From Chitinophagales bacterium (GTDB lineage Bacteria > Bacteroidota > Bacteroidia > Chitinophagales > Chitinophagaceae), in the NCBI GenBank assembly GCA_015654595.1, contig JAATGQ010000030.1, forward strand, positions 1 to 64,000: DNA of 64,000 nt. Reading direction: 5' to 3'. Position numbers and translations under genes: made by a program. Position 1 is the first letter of the stretch; every line of letters starts with the position of its first letter. Of the stretch, positions 23,729 to 31,654 are shown piece after piece. The notes beneath the pieces were generated by a model. That model was not told the DNA's origin. It saw only the letters and a list, made by a program, of their open reading frames with translations, and searched no databases.

Positions 23729-25285
23729 TCAGTACCCAGGATTTTGCTTAAGGTTTGGATTCACGTCAATATCGAATTCGGGAATGGGATAAAACTCATC
23801 CCGGCCCGTTTTAAAATATTTAAAATTCGCATCGCGGGAAGCCAGCGATGCGTTGTAATCGCCCCAGCGTACGAGGTCTTCGAGTCGATGTCCTTCACCG
23901 CAAAGTTCCGTGACGCGTTCGTGTTTCAGCTGGGTGAGGAAGTCGGCCTGGCTGAGACCGGGTTTGACGGAGCTGAGGGTAGCAAGGCCTGCGCGCTGCC
24001 GGACCTGGTCGACGTAGGGGTAAGCGTCAGCGGTCTGGCCGAGGGCATTGAGGCATTCTGCGTACAACAGAAGTATGTCGGCATAGCGAAGGTAGCGCCA
24101 GTTGTTACCGGAGTGAAAGACTTCCGCGCTCATGGTCGAGTCATCCAGCTGTTTGCGGAAACAAACCTCGGAGGTGTTGCTATGCGCAACATTGGGATCG
24201 GTGGCAAGGCCGAGGGAGGTCCAGGTGCGGCCATAGGCCAGGGTATAGTCAGGGCCTCTTTCATCGGTGGAGTCATAGAGGAAGGTGGCGGCGAGGCGCG
24301 GATCACGTTTACCGTCTGTGGTCTTTTCCTGCAGGAATTCCCAGACGCACCAGCGGCGGGCTTGTCCATCCGTATAGCCGATGGGAGAAGGGGCAAAGAA
24401 AGGGGGAATGGAAGTACCGTAGTTCAACTGATCCGACGTGCCTACCTGTGTATCATCGTCATGGTTGTCGGAGGTGTTCATGGCGTTCTGGAATTCGAAG
24501 ACGGATTCGGAGTTGTTTTCCGAAGTCTCGATAAAGTTGCTGCGATAGTTGGGGACGAGCGAATAGATGCTTTTGCCGGGCCCTGTCACGAGCCAGGCGA
24601 GCGCGGTCTGAGCGGCCTGGTAGTTGTGCTGCTGCATGTAGCATTTGCCCAGCATTGCATAAGCGGCGCCCATCGTAGCGCGACCGATATTGGCGGCATC
24701 ATAGGACTGGGGCAGGACCGCGGCCGCGTCTGAAAAATCGCGTTCGCATTGCGCGAAAACACTGTCCTGCGGGCTTGTTGGCGGATAGTCGGTCACCTGT
24801 GAGGTATGCAGCTGGAGAGCTACGTTGCCGAACAAGGTCGCCAGGTTGAAATAGAAGAAGCCGCGGAAGAATTTTGCTTCGCCCAGCAGCTGTGATTTCA
24901 GCGTGGCGTCCATGTCGATCTTGGGGACATAATCGAGCACCTGGTTACAGCGGTTGATACCAATGTAGTCGTCCTGGTACACGGAAGAGAACTGCCAGTC
25001 GTTGAGATCGGTGATGTTAAAAGCGTCGTAGACGTTTATGATATCCGAGTTGGGGCTTGTGCTGTATCCTTCGTCGGAACGGATGGTAGTCATAAAAGGC
25101 AGCCAGCGGTTCAGACCTACGCGATGATAGGTGCTGTAGATGGCGTTGATGCCTTCCTGTGCGTCACTGGCCGTCTTCCAGAAGGCACTGGTGGTGACAT
25201 CGTTGGGATCGGAGATGGTCAGGTCTTTTTTGCATCCTGCAGCGGCCACGGCAAGGAAGGTGACGATATATAAATACTTTTTCAT
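23729..25285 (-). CDS. RagB/SusD family surface glycan-binding lipoprotein
   Basis: A 518-aa outer-membrane lipoprotein that would cap the adjacent SusC-like transporter and capture oligosaccharides. The signal peptide ends in an Ala-rich lipobox with Cys18 (VAAAGCKKD). Helical TPR-like scaffold segments are visible (AYAMLGKCYMQQHNYQAAQTALAWL). The C-terminal SusD motif is present: KHERVTELCGEGHRLEDLVRWG, then FYPIPEFDIDVNPNLKQNPGY. It lies 11 bases downstream of susC, the standard paired arrangement. Confidence 0.96.
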   Translation of the reverse strand: MKKYLYIVTFLAVAAAGCKKDLTISDPNDVTTSAFWKTASDAQEGINAIYSTYHRVGLNRWLPFMTTIRSDEGYSTSPNSDIINVYDAFNITDLNDWQFSSVYQDDYIGINRCNQVLDYVPKIDMDATLKSQLLGEAKFFRGFFYFNLATLFGNVALQLHTSQVTDYPPTSPQDSVFAQCERDFSDAAAVLPQSYDAANIGRATMGAAYAMLGKCYMQQHNYQAAQTALAWLVTGPGKSIYSLVPNYRSNFIETSENNSESVFEFQNAMNTSDNHDDDTQVGTSDQLNYGTSIPPFFAPSPIGYTDGQARRWCVWEFLQEKTTDGKRDPRLAATFLYDSTDERGPDYTLAYGRTWTSLGLATDPNVAHSNTSEVCFRKQLDDSTMSAEVFHSGNNWRYLRYADILLLYAECLNALGQTADAYPYVDQVRQRAGLATLSSVKPGLSQADFLTQLKHERVTELCGEGHRLEDLVRWGDYNASLASRDANFKYFKTGRDEFYPIPEFDIDVNPNLKQNPGY

Positions 25286-25296
25286 TGTTGTTTTTT

Positions 25297-28200
25297 TTAG
25301 AAATCAAATTGAAGACCGGCGGACAATACGCGGCTTGGAGGCCAGTTGCCGGTGTCATATCCTCTTTCCAGGATACCATTACCGACGACGTCCGGGTCGA
25401 GTCCTTTATAGCTGGTGATGGTGAACAGGTTTTGACCGCTGATATAGATGCGGGCATTGTTGATACCTGCTTTTGCCAGGTTAGCTTTTGGCAGGTAGTA
25501 ACCGATCTCGACATTGCGGACCCGGAGGTAGCTGCCGTTTTCGAGCCAGCGGGAGCTCTGCGCATAGTTGTTGACAGCCACCTGTGGGTCGTTGGGATCA
25601 ACCGCCAGGCGTGGGTCCTTCCCGTTGGGATTGGATGGCGACCAGGGATCGATATCTTTCCGGAAGTTGGTCAGCTGATAGCCGTCCAGTACGTGGCGGA
25701 CGTCGTCATAAATCTTTAGGCCAAAGACGCCGACGAGCTGGATGTTAAGTGTGAAATTTTTATAAGAAGCGTTGAACTGTGCGCCGCCCTGCAGTTTGGG
25801 CCAAGGGGATCCGACATATTGGCGATCCTTGTCGGTAATGCTTCCGTCGCCGTCTTTGTCGGCGTATTTGACATCGCCGGGTTTCGCATTGGGTTGGATG
25901 AGCTGGCCTGCCTTATTCTTGTAGTTGTTGATCTCATCCTGGCTTTTGAAGATACCAATGTCTTTGATCACATACCACTGTCCGATGGAGTGTCCAACCT
26001 CTGCGCGGATAAAGTCGGTTGCCTGGATATAGTCCACTCGGTTGCCGTTGGCATCGATACCCTGGTTGCCTACGGACCTCACTTTGTTGTCGATGGTTGT
26101 CAGGTTGGCAGAAATGTCCCATTTGAATGCAGTGCCAGGAGCGCTGCGGTAGGTAGCGCTCAATTCGACACCTTTGTTCTGGGTAGAGGCTGCGTTGATG
26201 ACAGTAGTCTGTGCGACGGTCGTGCCGGCCGGGGGCTGAACGGCGCCGAGGTATTCTGCCAGCTGGGGTGCGATCAATACGCCTGTTCCCAAAGAGCTGT
26301 AGAGGTCAACGGTGAGGGATACCCGATTGTTGAAAAGATTGGCGTCGAAGCCAATGTTCTTTTCTGTACGCGTTTCCCAGTGGATATTCGGGTTTGCCAG
26401 GCTTGCCGTGTAGGCGCCAACGACGGGTGTCTGACCGACGCCATAGACAGCGCGGGGAGCGGTATTGATCACGGCTGCATAAGGGAAGCTGCTATAGGCG
26501 TCCAGGCCGCTGCTGATCCCGAGTTTACCATAGGAACCGCGGATCTTCAGGTCGTTGACCCAGGAAACATTAAAGAACTTTTCCTTGCTGATCCGCCAGC
26601 CCAGGGCTGCGGAGGGAAAGTAGCCGGTGCGGTTGTCGGGACCAAAGCGCGTATCCTGGTCGATGCGTCCCGTCAGGGTCAGCAGGTATTTGTCGCTATA
26701 GGTGTAGTTGATGCGACCCAGGTATCCATGCTGCCGCCAGAATACCGACGTTCCGCCGGAGGCGCTTGGCGTACCCGATGCCGAAGAGATCGTATTGTAA
26801 GTGTAGCCATTGACGGTTGTAAGGTAGGTACGGCCGGCGCTGGTAAATTCCCTTTCCTGCTGCGTCCGGGAGAAACCTGCAACGGCGCTGATGGTATGTT
26901 CTCCAAAGGTCTTGTTGAAGTTGAGTGTATGTTCCAGCAGGAAGTTGGTAAAGGTCGACCGGGTGTTCGATATGCTGGTTGCCGGCGGCTGGTTGCCATA
27001 GCGCCAGATGCCCGAGTCCCTTACTTCCCGGGAATAGTCGAAACTTGCTTCAACGCCTGCATTAAAGCGGTAGGAGAGCCAGTCCGTAAATTTAAAATCC
27101 GCATACCCGTTGCCAATAATCTTTGCGTAATTGTAGGTAATCTGGTCGAGGGCTGCCACTGCTGCGTAATTCGAGGAATAGGTCGGATAGTCGACCGAGC
27201 CAAAACCCCAGTCTCCGGGGTTGGAGGGCAGACTGGCGTATTGAGGGCCTTTGACGGCGATGATCGGTAACATGTCCGCCGCTTCGTAAAAAGCATTGAT
27301 CCCACCGCCTGGCGCTTCGCCGCTGCTGTTGCTGAGCATGAGATTTTCGCCGATGGTGAGTCTTCCTTTGCGCGTATCCGTATTGATACGGATGCTCGAG
27401 CGCTGGAAGTCGTTGCCGATCAGGATACCTTGATTTTTATAGTAGCTGCCGGAGATCAGGTAGCTGCTGTAGGGCGAGCCGCCGGAGACGGACAGGTTAT
27501 AGTCCTGGTCGTTCACGGTGCGGGTGACGGCGTCCTGCCAGTTGGTATTGATGGTGTTATTCGCCAGCTGGGCTGCATAGCCGGCAGGCAGGGCAACTCC
27601 CGTATTGGCATATTCCGTCTGAACGGTCTTAAGCCATTGGGGAGCATCCATGACGTTCCATTTCCTGGGCATGTTTTGCATCCCGACTTTTGTAGAGAGG
27701 GCAATCCTTGCGGGGCCGCTCTTGCCTTTTTTCGTGGTGATGATGATCACGCCGTTGCCTGCACGGGCGCCATAAATGGCTGCGGCGGAGGCGTCTTTGA
27801 GGATCTGTATGCTGGCGACGTCGTCGGGGTTGACGGTCGTGTTGGCATCCGAGAGCATTCCATCGATCACATAGAGGGGCGCCGTGCTTGAAAAGCTCGT
27901 GACGCCGCGGATCTCGACGGAGGGGTTGGCGCCGGGATTACCAGCATTGCGGACAGTTACGCCTGGGACGAGGCCCTGGATGGATTCAACAACCGAGCCG
28001 CCGGTGATTTTTGTTGCCTGCTCCATGTTTACGATACCGGTGGCGCCGGTGAGGTCTTTGCGTCTGACGGTTTGATACCCAATCACGATGGCATCATTGA
28101 GGTTGGAGACTTCGGCGCTCAGGATGATCTTCAGGTTGGTACTACCGGCGATGGGTACTTCCTGCTGCTGGTAGCCGACATAGGTAAAGACCAGCGTGTC

Positions 28201-28734
28201 GTTGGGGTTGGTCACCTGGAGGGTAAAGGTTCCGTCGTCTTTTGTGCTGGTCCCGTTGTTGGTGCCTTTCTCCACGACGCTGACCCCGGAGAGGGGTTCA
28301 CCTTTATTGTTGGTGACCTTTCCTGTGACCGGCGGGGCTGCAGCGGGCGTCTGTGCCGCGGTATTGTTATCGCTGGTGATAACGACCAGGTTATCGCTCA
28401 GTTGTTTGTAGTGCAGGCTGGTATTGGCGAGGACTTTGGCCAGCACTTCGTCCAGCGGGGCGTTTTGAACGCGGATGCTGATCTGTTGTTCGCGTGGAAG
28501 AATATCATCTTTGTAAACAAAGCGGAAGAAGCCCTGGTCTTCGATAGCCTTGAAAACCTTCTTGATGGAAGCCTTTTCGAGGCGCAGGCTAATAGCGTTT
28601 TTCTGGCCGTAACTCTTTGCAAAAGACTGTGTAGAGAAGGCAAAAAGTAAGATAATGGCAAATTTCGTCATCAGCAGATGTTTGATGATAGAGCTGCGTG
28701 CATAGAATAATGCACGACATCTAAATTTTTGCAT
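25297..28734 (-). CDS. SusC/RagA TonB-linked outer-membrane receptor
   Basis: A 1145-aa TonB-dependent transporter for glycan import. In order: a signal region (HLLMTKFAIILLFAFSTQSFA), an STN domain (SIKKVFKAIEDQGFFRFVYKDD ... LVVITSD, about 50-120) that signals to the FecR anti-sigma factor, a CarboxypepD-like domain (VTGKVTNNKGEPLSGVSVVEKGTN), the plug with VVESIQGLVPGVTVRNAGNPG and SIQILKDASAAAIYGARAGNGVIIITTK, and a ~22-strand barrel ending in RVLSAGLQFDF. The STN domain makes it a regulator as well as a transporter. It follows fecR on the same strand. Confidence 0.96.
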   Translation of the reverse strand: MQKFRCRALFYARSSIIKHLLMTKFAIILLFAFSTQSFAKSYGQKNAISLRLEKASIKKVFKAIEDQGFFRFVYKDDILPREQQISIRVQNAPLDEVLAKVLANTSLHYKQLSDNLVVITSDNNTAAQTPAAAPPVTGKVTNNKGEPLSGVSVVEKGTNNGTSTKDDGTFTLQVTNPNDTLVFTYVGYQQQEVPIAGSTNLKIILSAEVSNLNDAIVIGYQTVRRKDLTGATGIVNMEQATKITGGSVVESIQGLVPGVTVRNAGNPGANPSVEIRGVTSFSSTAPLYVIDGMLSDANTTVNPDDVASIQILKDASAAAIYGARAGNGVIIITTKKGKSGPARIALSTKVGMQNMPRKWNVMDAPQWLKTVQTEYANTGVALPAGYAAQLANNTINTNWQDAVTRTVNDQDYNLSVSGGSPYSSYLISGSYYKNQGILIGNDFQRSSIRINTDTRKGRLTIGENLMLSNSSGEAPGGGINAFYEAADMLPIIAVKGPQYASLPSNPGDWGFGSVDYPTYSSNYAAVAALDQITYNYAKIIGNGYADFKFTDWLSYRFNAGVEASFDYSREVRDSGIWRYGNQPPATSISNTRSTFTNFLLEHTLNFNKTFGEHTISAVAGFSRTQQEREFTSAGRTYLTTVNGYTYNTISSASGTPSASGGTSVFWRQHGYLGRINYTYSDKYLLTLTGRIDQDTRFGPDNRTGYFPSAALGWRISKEKFFNVSWVNDLKIRGSYGKLGISSGLDAYSSFPYAAVINTAPRAVYGVGQTPVVGAYTASLANPNIHWETRTEKNIGFDANLFNNRVSLTVDLYSSLGTGVLIAPQLAEYLGAVQPPAGTTVAQTTVINAASTQNKGVELSATYRSAPGTAFKWDISANLTTIDNKVRSVGNQGIDANGNRVDYIQATDFIRAEVGHSIGQWYVIKDIGIFKSQDEINNYKNKAGQLIQPNAKPGDVKYADKDGDGSITDKDRQYVGSPWPKLQGGAQFNASYKNFTLNIQLVGVFGLKIYDDVRHVLDGYQLTNFRKDIDPWSPSNPNGKDPRLAVDPNDPQVAVNNYAQSSRWLENGSYLRVRNVEIGYYLPKANLAKAGINNARIYISGQNLFTITSYKGLDPDVVGNGILERGYDTGNWPPSRVLSAGLQFDF

Positions 28735-28764
28735 AATTTAGTATTGTAGGTAAAATGATAGATG

Positions 28765-28782
28765 TTGCCCCGTCAGGGGCAA
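28765..28782 (-). other. Hairpin between fecR and susC
   Basis: TTGCCCC (28765-28771) and GGGGCAA (28776-28782) form a 7-bp stem with a 4-base loop in the 163-base gap between fecR and susC. It has no T-tract, so it may be an mRNA processing or stability element or a weak attenuator separating low regulator expression from high transporter expression. Confidence 0.4.
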
Positions 28783-28897
28783 TATCTCTGTCTGTTATCG
28801 GGCGGGGATGCCGCAATCATCTTCCGCCTTCTTTCTTTAGTATGTGTGGGAATTTTTAAGTGATTCTTTTCATATAAGCAATTTTGGTTTACAATCG

Positions 28898-30127
28898 TTA
28901 TGGGGCGATGAGGACTTCTTTGTTTTGGATCGTGTAGTGGAAATTCCCGGTTAGTCTGAGGGCTTCCATTACCTGTTGTAGATCTTCGTTCTCGAAAATG
29001 CCTGAATACTTGACCTTTCTTAACCTCTCTTCGGTGATCGTTACTTCAACACCATACCAGTGCCGCAACAGCGATGCAACTTGATCGAGGGACATGTCGT
29101 CGAAAGCGAGCTGGTTCCTTGTCCAGAGCGTTTCTACGACGGCGCTGTCCTTTTTCTGAAAGTGGAGGTTGCTGACGGTGAGCAGCGGTTCGTTGGTGTC
29201 GTCGTTTTTTCTGGCGAGCGGTTGTCGGGAGCGGATCGTTTCGGTGGGAACCGTCAGCCGCTCGTGGGTCTGAAGGATGATCTTTTTGCTGTTCTGATTG
29301 TGAAGGGTCACTTCGACGGAGCCTTGTATCAGGTCGGTCTCGGTGTTTTTTTCGTTGGTATAGCAACGGACGTTAAAGCTTGTGCCGAGGACCCGTATAT
29401 CGAGGGTGCTCGTATGGATCAGGAAGGGATGGTCTTTGTCTCTTGCCACGTCGAAGAAGGCTTCTCCGGTAAGGAGGACTTCGCGGGAGCTGTCGCTCAT
29501 GCGATAGTCGAGGCGGCTGTCGGCGTTGAGCCAGACCTGGGTTCCGTCGGGCAGCTGGAGGCGCGAGCGGGAGCCGGGGCGGGTTGTTACCGTGTTGTAG
29601 AAGACGGGCGCCGCGGGGCGGTGGTTTAGCCAGGCGAATGCGACTGCCCCGATGATCGTCGCAGCCGCGGCCAGGGAGGCTGGGAGGAGCCAGCGCCGGA
29701 TTTTACGCGCGGGGGTGTCTTGGTCGGGAAGGGGGATGGATGCGCCGTTGGCGGATTGTGTGTTTGCTGGCAGTGCGGATGCTGCCTGAATGCTGGCCGC
29801 CGGCTGCTCGTATTTTAGCGCCGGCTCGGACAGATGGCTGCTGAGCCGCTGGAGGTGGCGGCTGAAGCTGTCCGAATGGGAGCCGGGGTTCTCGCCGTGG
29901 TGGACAGTTACCGCGCGGCCGCGGCCGGCTGTATCGGCGAGGCCGCTGTTTGGGGAAGCTGTCCCGGTTTCCGCCGAAGGTTGTTTCCAGAAGTTGGCAA
30001 AGACCTCGAACCGCAGGCTCCATTCGGGGTGGTCCTTCAGGGCCTGCGCCAATTCCCCGGCTTCTTCCGGGGTTGCCTCCCCGGAGAGCTTCAGACTTGC
30101 CAAAAACCAGAATCTTTCTTCCTGCAT
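28898..30127 (-). CDS. FecR family anti-sigma factor
   Basis: A 409-aa inner-membrane regulator that holds an ECF sigma factor until the SusC STN domain signals. The N-terminal ~90 residues are a cytoplasmic sigma-binding part (FWFLASLKLSGEATPEEAGELAQALKDHPEW). A membrane helix follows (RRWLLPASLAAAATIIGAVAFAW, about 140-165). The periplasmic FecR domain carries TRPGSRSRLQLPDGTQVWLNADSRLDY and EVLLTGEAFFDVARDKDHPFLI, and the C-terminal DUF4974-type domain is FDDMSLDQVASLLRHWYGVEVTI ... LRLTGNFHYTIQNKEVLI. Its likely sigma partner is the ECF gene at 20710, since no sigma gene adjoins it. Confidence 0.95.
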   Translation of the reverse strand: MQEERFWFLASLKLSGEATPEEAGELAQALKDHPEWSLRFEVFANFWKQPSAETGTASPNSGLADTAGRGRAVTVHHGENPGSHSDSFSRHLQRLSSHLSEPALKYEQPAASIQAASALPANTQSANGASIPLPDQDTPARKIRRWLLPASLAAAATIIGAVAFAWLNHRPAAPVFYNTVTTRPGSRSRLQLPDGTQVWLNADSRLDYRMSDSSREVLLTGEAFFDVARDKDHPFLIHTSTLDIRVLGTSFNVRCYTNEKNTETDLIQGSVEVTLHNQNSKKIILQTHERLTVPTETIRSRQPLARKNDDTNEPLLTVSNLHFQKKDSAVVETLWTRNQLAFDDMSLDQVASLLRHWYGVEVTITEERLRKVKYSGIFENEDLQQVMEALRLTGNFHYTIQNKEVLIAP

Positions 30128-30258
30128 GCAGGCATAGACACTTCAACGGCCCCGGATGTACCAAAGGCGATGAAAAATATTTTTCCCCTATCCTATGTGT
30201 TTGATAATCAGTCAGTATCTTTAGTTGCGCCCTTCTTTTTATTTCCGTATTTTAAAAC

Positions 30259-30266
30259 TAAATTTG
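30259..30266 (+). promoter_or_regulatory. -7 promoter element of the toxin-antitoxin operon
   Basis: TAAATTTG, a perfect TAnnTTTG match, ends 5 bases before the first ATG of the antitoxin at 30272, implying a leaderless transcript or use of the second ATG at 30281. Confidence 0.6.
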
Positions 30267-30271
30267 TAAAA

Positions 30272-30523
30272 ATGTCCTTTATGCAAGCGCAATCTGTGGA
30301 TAATGATTTTATGAAATATTGGATGCGACTATCCGTTGTGGAGAAGCAGACACTGCTCCATGTTGCGAAGCATTATGTTGAGCTGAAGGACGACACTGGT
30401 CCCATCAGTGTTGAACAATACAATGCCGAAATCGACCAGGCCATGAAAAGGATGGATGCAGGTCAGGAAACCAGCCACAAAGACGTGGTGGAAATGACAA
30501 AGGGCTGGCTCCATGGAAAGTAG
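30272..30523 (+). CDS. Putative type II antitoxin (ParD-like position)
   Basis: An 83-aa protein overlapping the following ParE-type gene by 11 bases. It is predominantly helical and acidic (FMKYWMRLSVVEKQTLLHVAKHYVEL, then YNAEIDQAMKRMDAGQETSHKDVVEMTKGWL). The C-terminal 'Y x x E I D x A x x R x x x G x x x x H x x V' pattern is typical of antitoxins paired with RelE/ParE toxins, where it wraps the toxin. The frame is open far upstream through fecR antisense DNA, but the ATG at 30272 follows a clear promoter element. It would neutralise the toxin and repress its own promoter. Confidence 0.8.
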   Translation: MSFMQAQSVDNDFMKYWMRLSVVEKQTLLHVAKHYVELKDDTGPISVEQYNAEIDQAMKRMDAGQETSHKDVVEMTKGWLHGK

Positions 30524-30812
30524 AAGAATCAGCTGGGATGATGAGGGGATAAAACAATTCAATAAAGCAATTCTCCATATCGCCGAAGATTCCATTCAAA
30601 ACGCAGAAAGTGTTATGGCCGATGTGCTCGATAAAATTGAATCGCTCGCATCGAGGCCGGAAAAGTTTCCCCCTGACAAATTTAAAGTTAACAATGATGG
30701 CAGTTATCGGGCGTTCGAGCTGCATCGATTAAGAGTAGCTTATTATGTTGGTGAAGAGGTGATTCGGATCTTGAGAGTGAGGCATACCAGTCGGGAGCCC
30801 AAGAATTACTAA
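30513..30812 (+). CDS. RelE/ParE superfamily toxin
   Basis: A 99-aa small basic protein with the RelE/ParE fold: an N-terminal strand (RRISWDDEGIKQFNKAILHIAEDS), two helices, SLASRPEKFPPDKFKVNNDGSYRAFELHRLRVAYYV and the final strand EEVIRILRVRHTSREPKNY. The 'Y R x F E x x R x R V x Y x V' arrangement is typical of the superfamily. It could inhibit gyrase (ParE) or cleave mRNA (RelE); sequence does not decide. Its start overlaps the antitoxin end by 11 bases, so the two are translationally coupled. Confidence 0.85.
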   Translation: MESRRISWDDEGIKQFNKAILHIAEDSIQNAESVMADVLDKIESLASRPEKFPPDKFKVNNDGSYRAFELHRLRVAYYVGEEVIRILRVRHTSREPKNY

Positions 30813-30826
30813 GATTATATTGATGC

Positions 30827-31612
30827 TTAATGACTCCGGTAGGCGAGGAAGACCGACTCGGTCTCCTGTATCCCATATCTGCGGAAGGGGGCGAGTTCGG
30901 AGGGGGTGAGGACCCGTACGCGGAAGCCGGTCTGGATCAGGCGGAGGACGTAGTCGTCGAGGGAGTAGATGCGGACATGCTCTTTATCGCCGAACAGGGC
31001 GGCCTGCTGCTGCGGATCGCGGAGGGTGGGATATTCTATCGTGCCGGGAAGGAAAGAGGAATAATGGACCTGTAGGATGGCTGCCCCGTTCCTGCTCAGT
31101 ACGCGGTGGATCTCGCGCATCGCCTTTTGGTCATCGGGGATGGATTCGAAGATATGGTTGGCGATCACCAGGTCGAAGGCGCCATTGCGGAAGGGGAGGT
31201 TGGCGGCATAGCTGCCATCGACGGCGGATACGTCGGAGAATTGTCCCATCCATTCGAACAGCCGCCTTTCGGGCGCGCAATGCAGTACTTTCTTCTTGTG
31301 GATGGGGAGATAGCTGGAGATGACCGCCTTTATCAGCCGCTCGGCATTCCTGCTGCCGCAGTCAGGACAGTAGACGTTTTCTCCATAGGCGGCGATCACC
31401 TGGTTTGTCGTCAGCGCTTTTTCGATATCGTATCCCGGATATTCGGGCACCATTTTCATATAGGCGGCCCCGCAAAAATTGCAGGTATAACCCCTGCCTT
31501 TGTACTTGCGGTAAACGATCCTGTTGATGAAAGAAGGCCATCTGCCGTAGACAGACCGCAGCGGACGGTACAGGGAGATGCTTTTTAGAAAAGACTTCCA
31601 GTTTTCTTTCAT
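30827..31612 (-). CDS. Class I SAM-dependent methyltransferase with N-terminal zinc ribbon
   Basis: A 261-aa methyltransferase of the Methyltransf_11 type. The N-terminal part carries two CxxC pairs (YTCNFCGAAY and VYCPDCGSRN) that look like a zinc ribbon. The SAM domain follows: KKVLHCAPERRLFEWMGQFSDVSAVDGSY, the motif AFDLVIANHIFESIPDDQKAMREIHRVLSRNGAAIL, and a C-terminal segment with LDDYVLRLIQTGFRVRVL. The motif I 'CAPE' in place of the usual E/DxGxG Gly-rich loop is seen in related proteins. Substrate is unknown. It is divergent from the carboxylesterase and convergent with the TA operon. Confidence 0.85.
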   Translation of the reverse strand: MKENWKSFLKSISLYRPLRSVYGRWPSFINRIVYRKYKGRGYTCNFCGAAYMKMVPEYPGYDIEKALTTNQVIAAYGENVYCPDCGSRNAERLIKAVISSYLPIHKKKVLHCAPERRLFEWMGQFSDVSAVDGSYAANLPFRNGAFDLVIANHIFESIPDDQKAMREIHRVLSRNGAAILQVHYSSFLPGTIEYPTLRDPQQQAALFGDKEHVRIYSLDDYVLRLIQTGFRVRVLTPSELAPFRRYGIQETESVFLAYRSH

Positions 31613-31627
31613 TGAGCAAAGAAAATA

Positions 31628-31635
31628 TAAATTTG
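31628..31635 (+). promoter_or_regulatory. -7 promoter element of the carboxylesterase gene
   Basis: TAAATTTG, a perfect TAnnTTTG match, 19 bases before the ATG at 31655. Confidence 0.6.
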
Positions 31636-31654
31636 ACTACAATACTGTAGTCCC

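Noticed and set aside
25819-27270. Long (483-aa) open frame antisense to the first susC-like gene
   Set aside because: It lies wholly inside a well-supported gene, has no family features, and long antisense frames are expected from the codon use of GC-rich genes.
29834-30271. N-terminal extension of the antitoxin frame over fecR antisense
   Set aside because: A perfect promoter element lies just before the ATG at 30272, and the upstream part has no antitoxin features.
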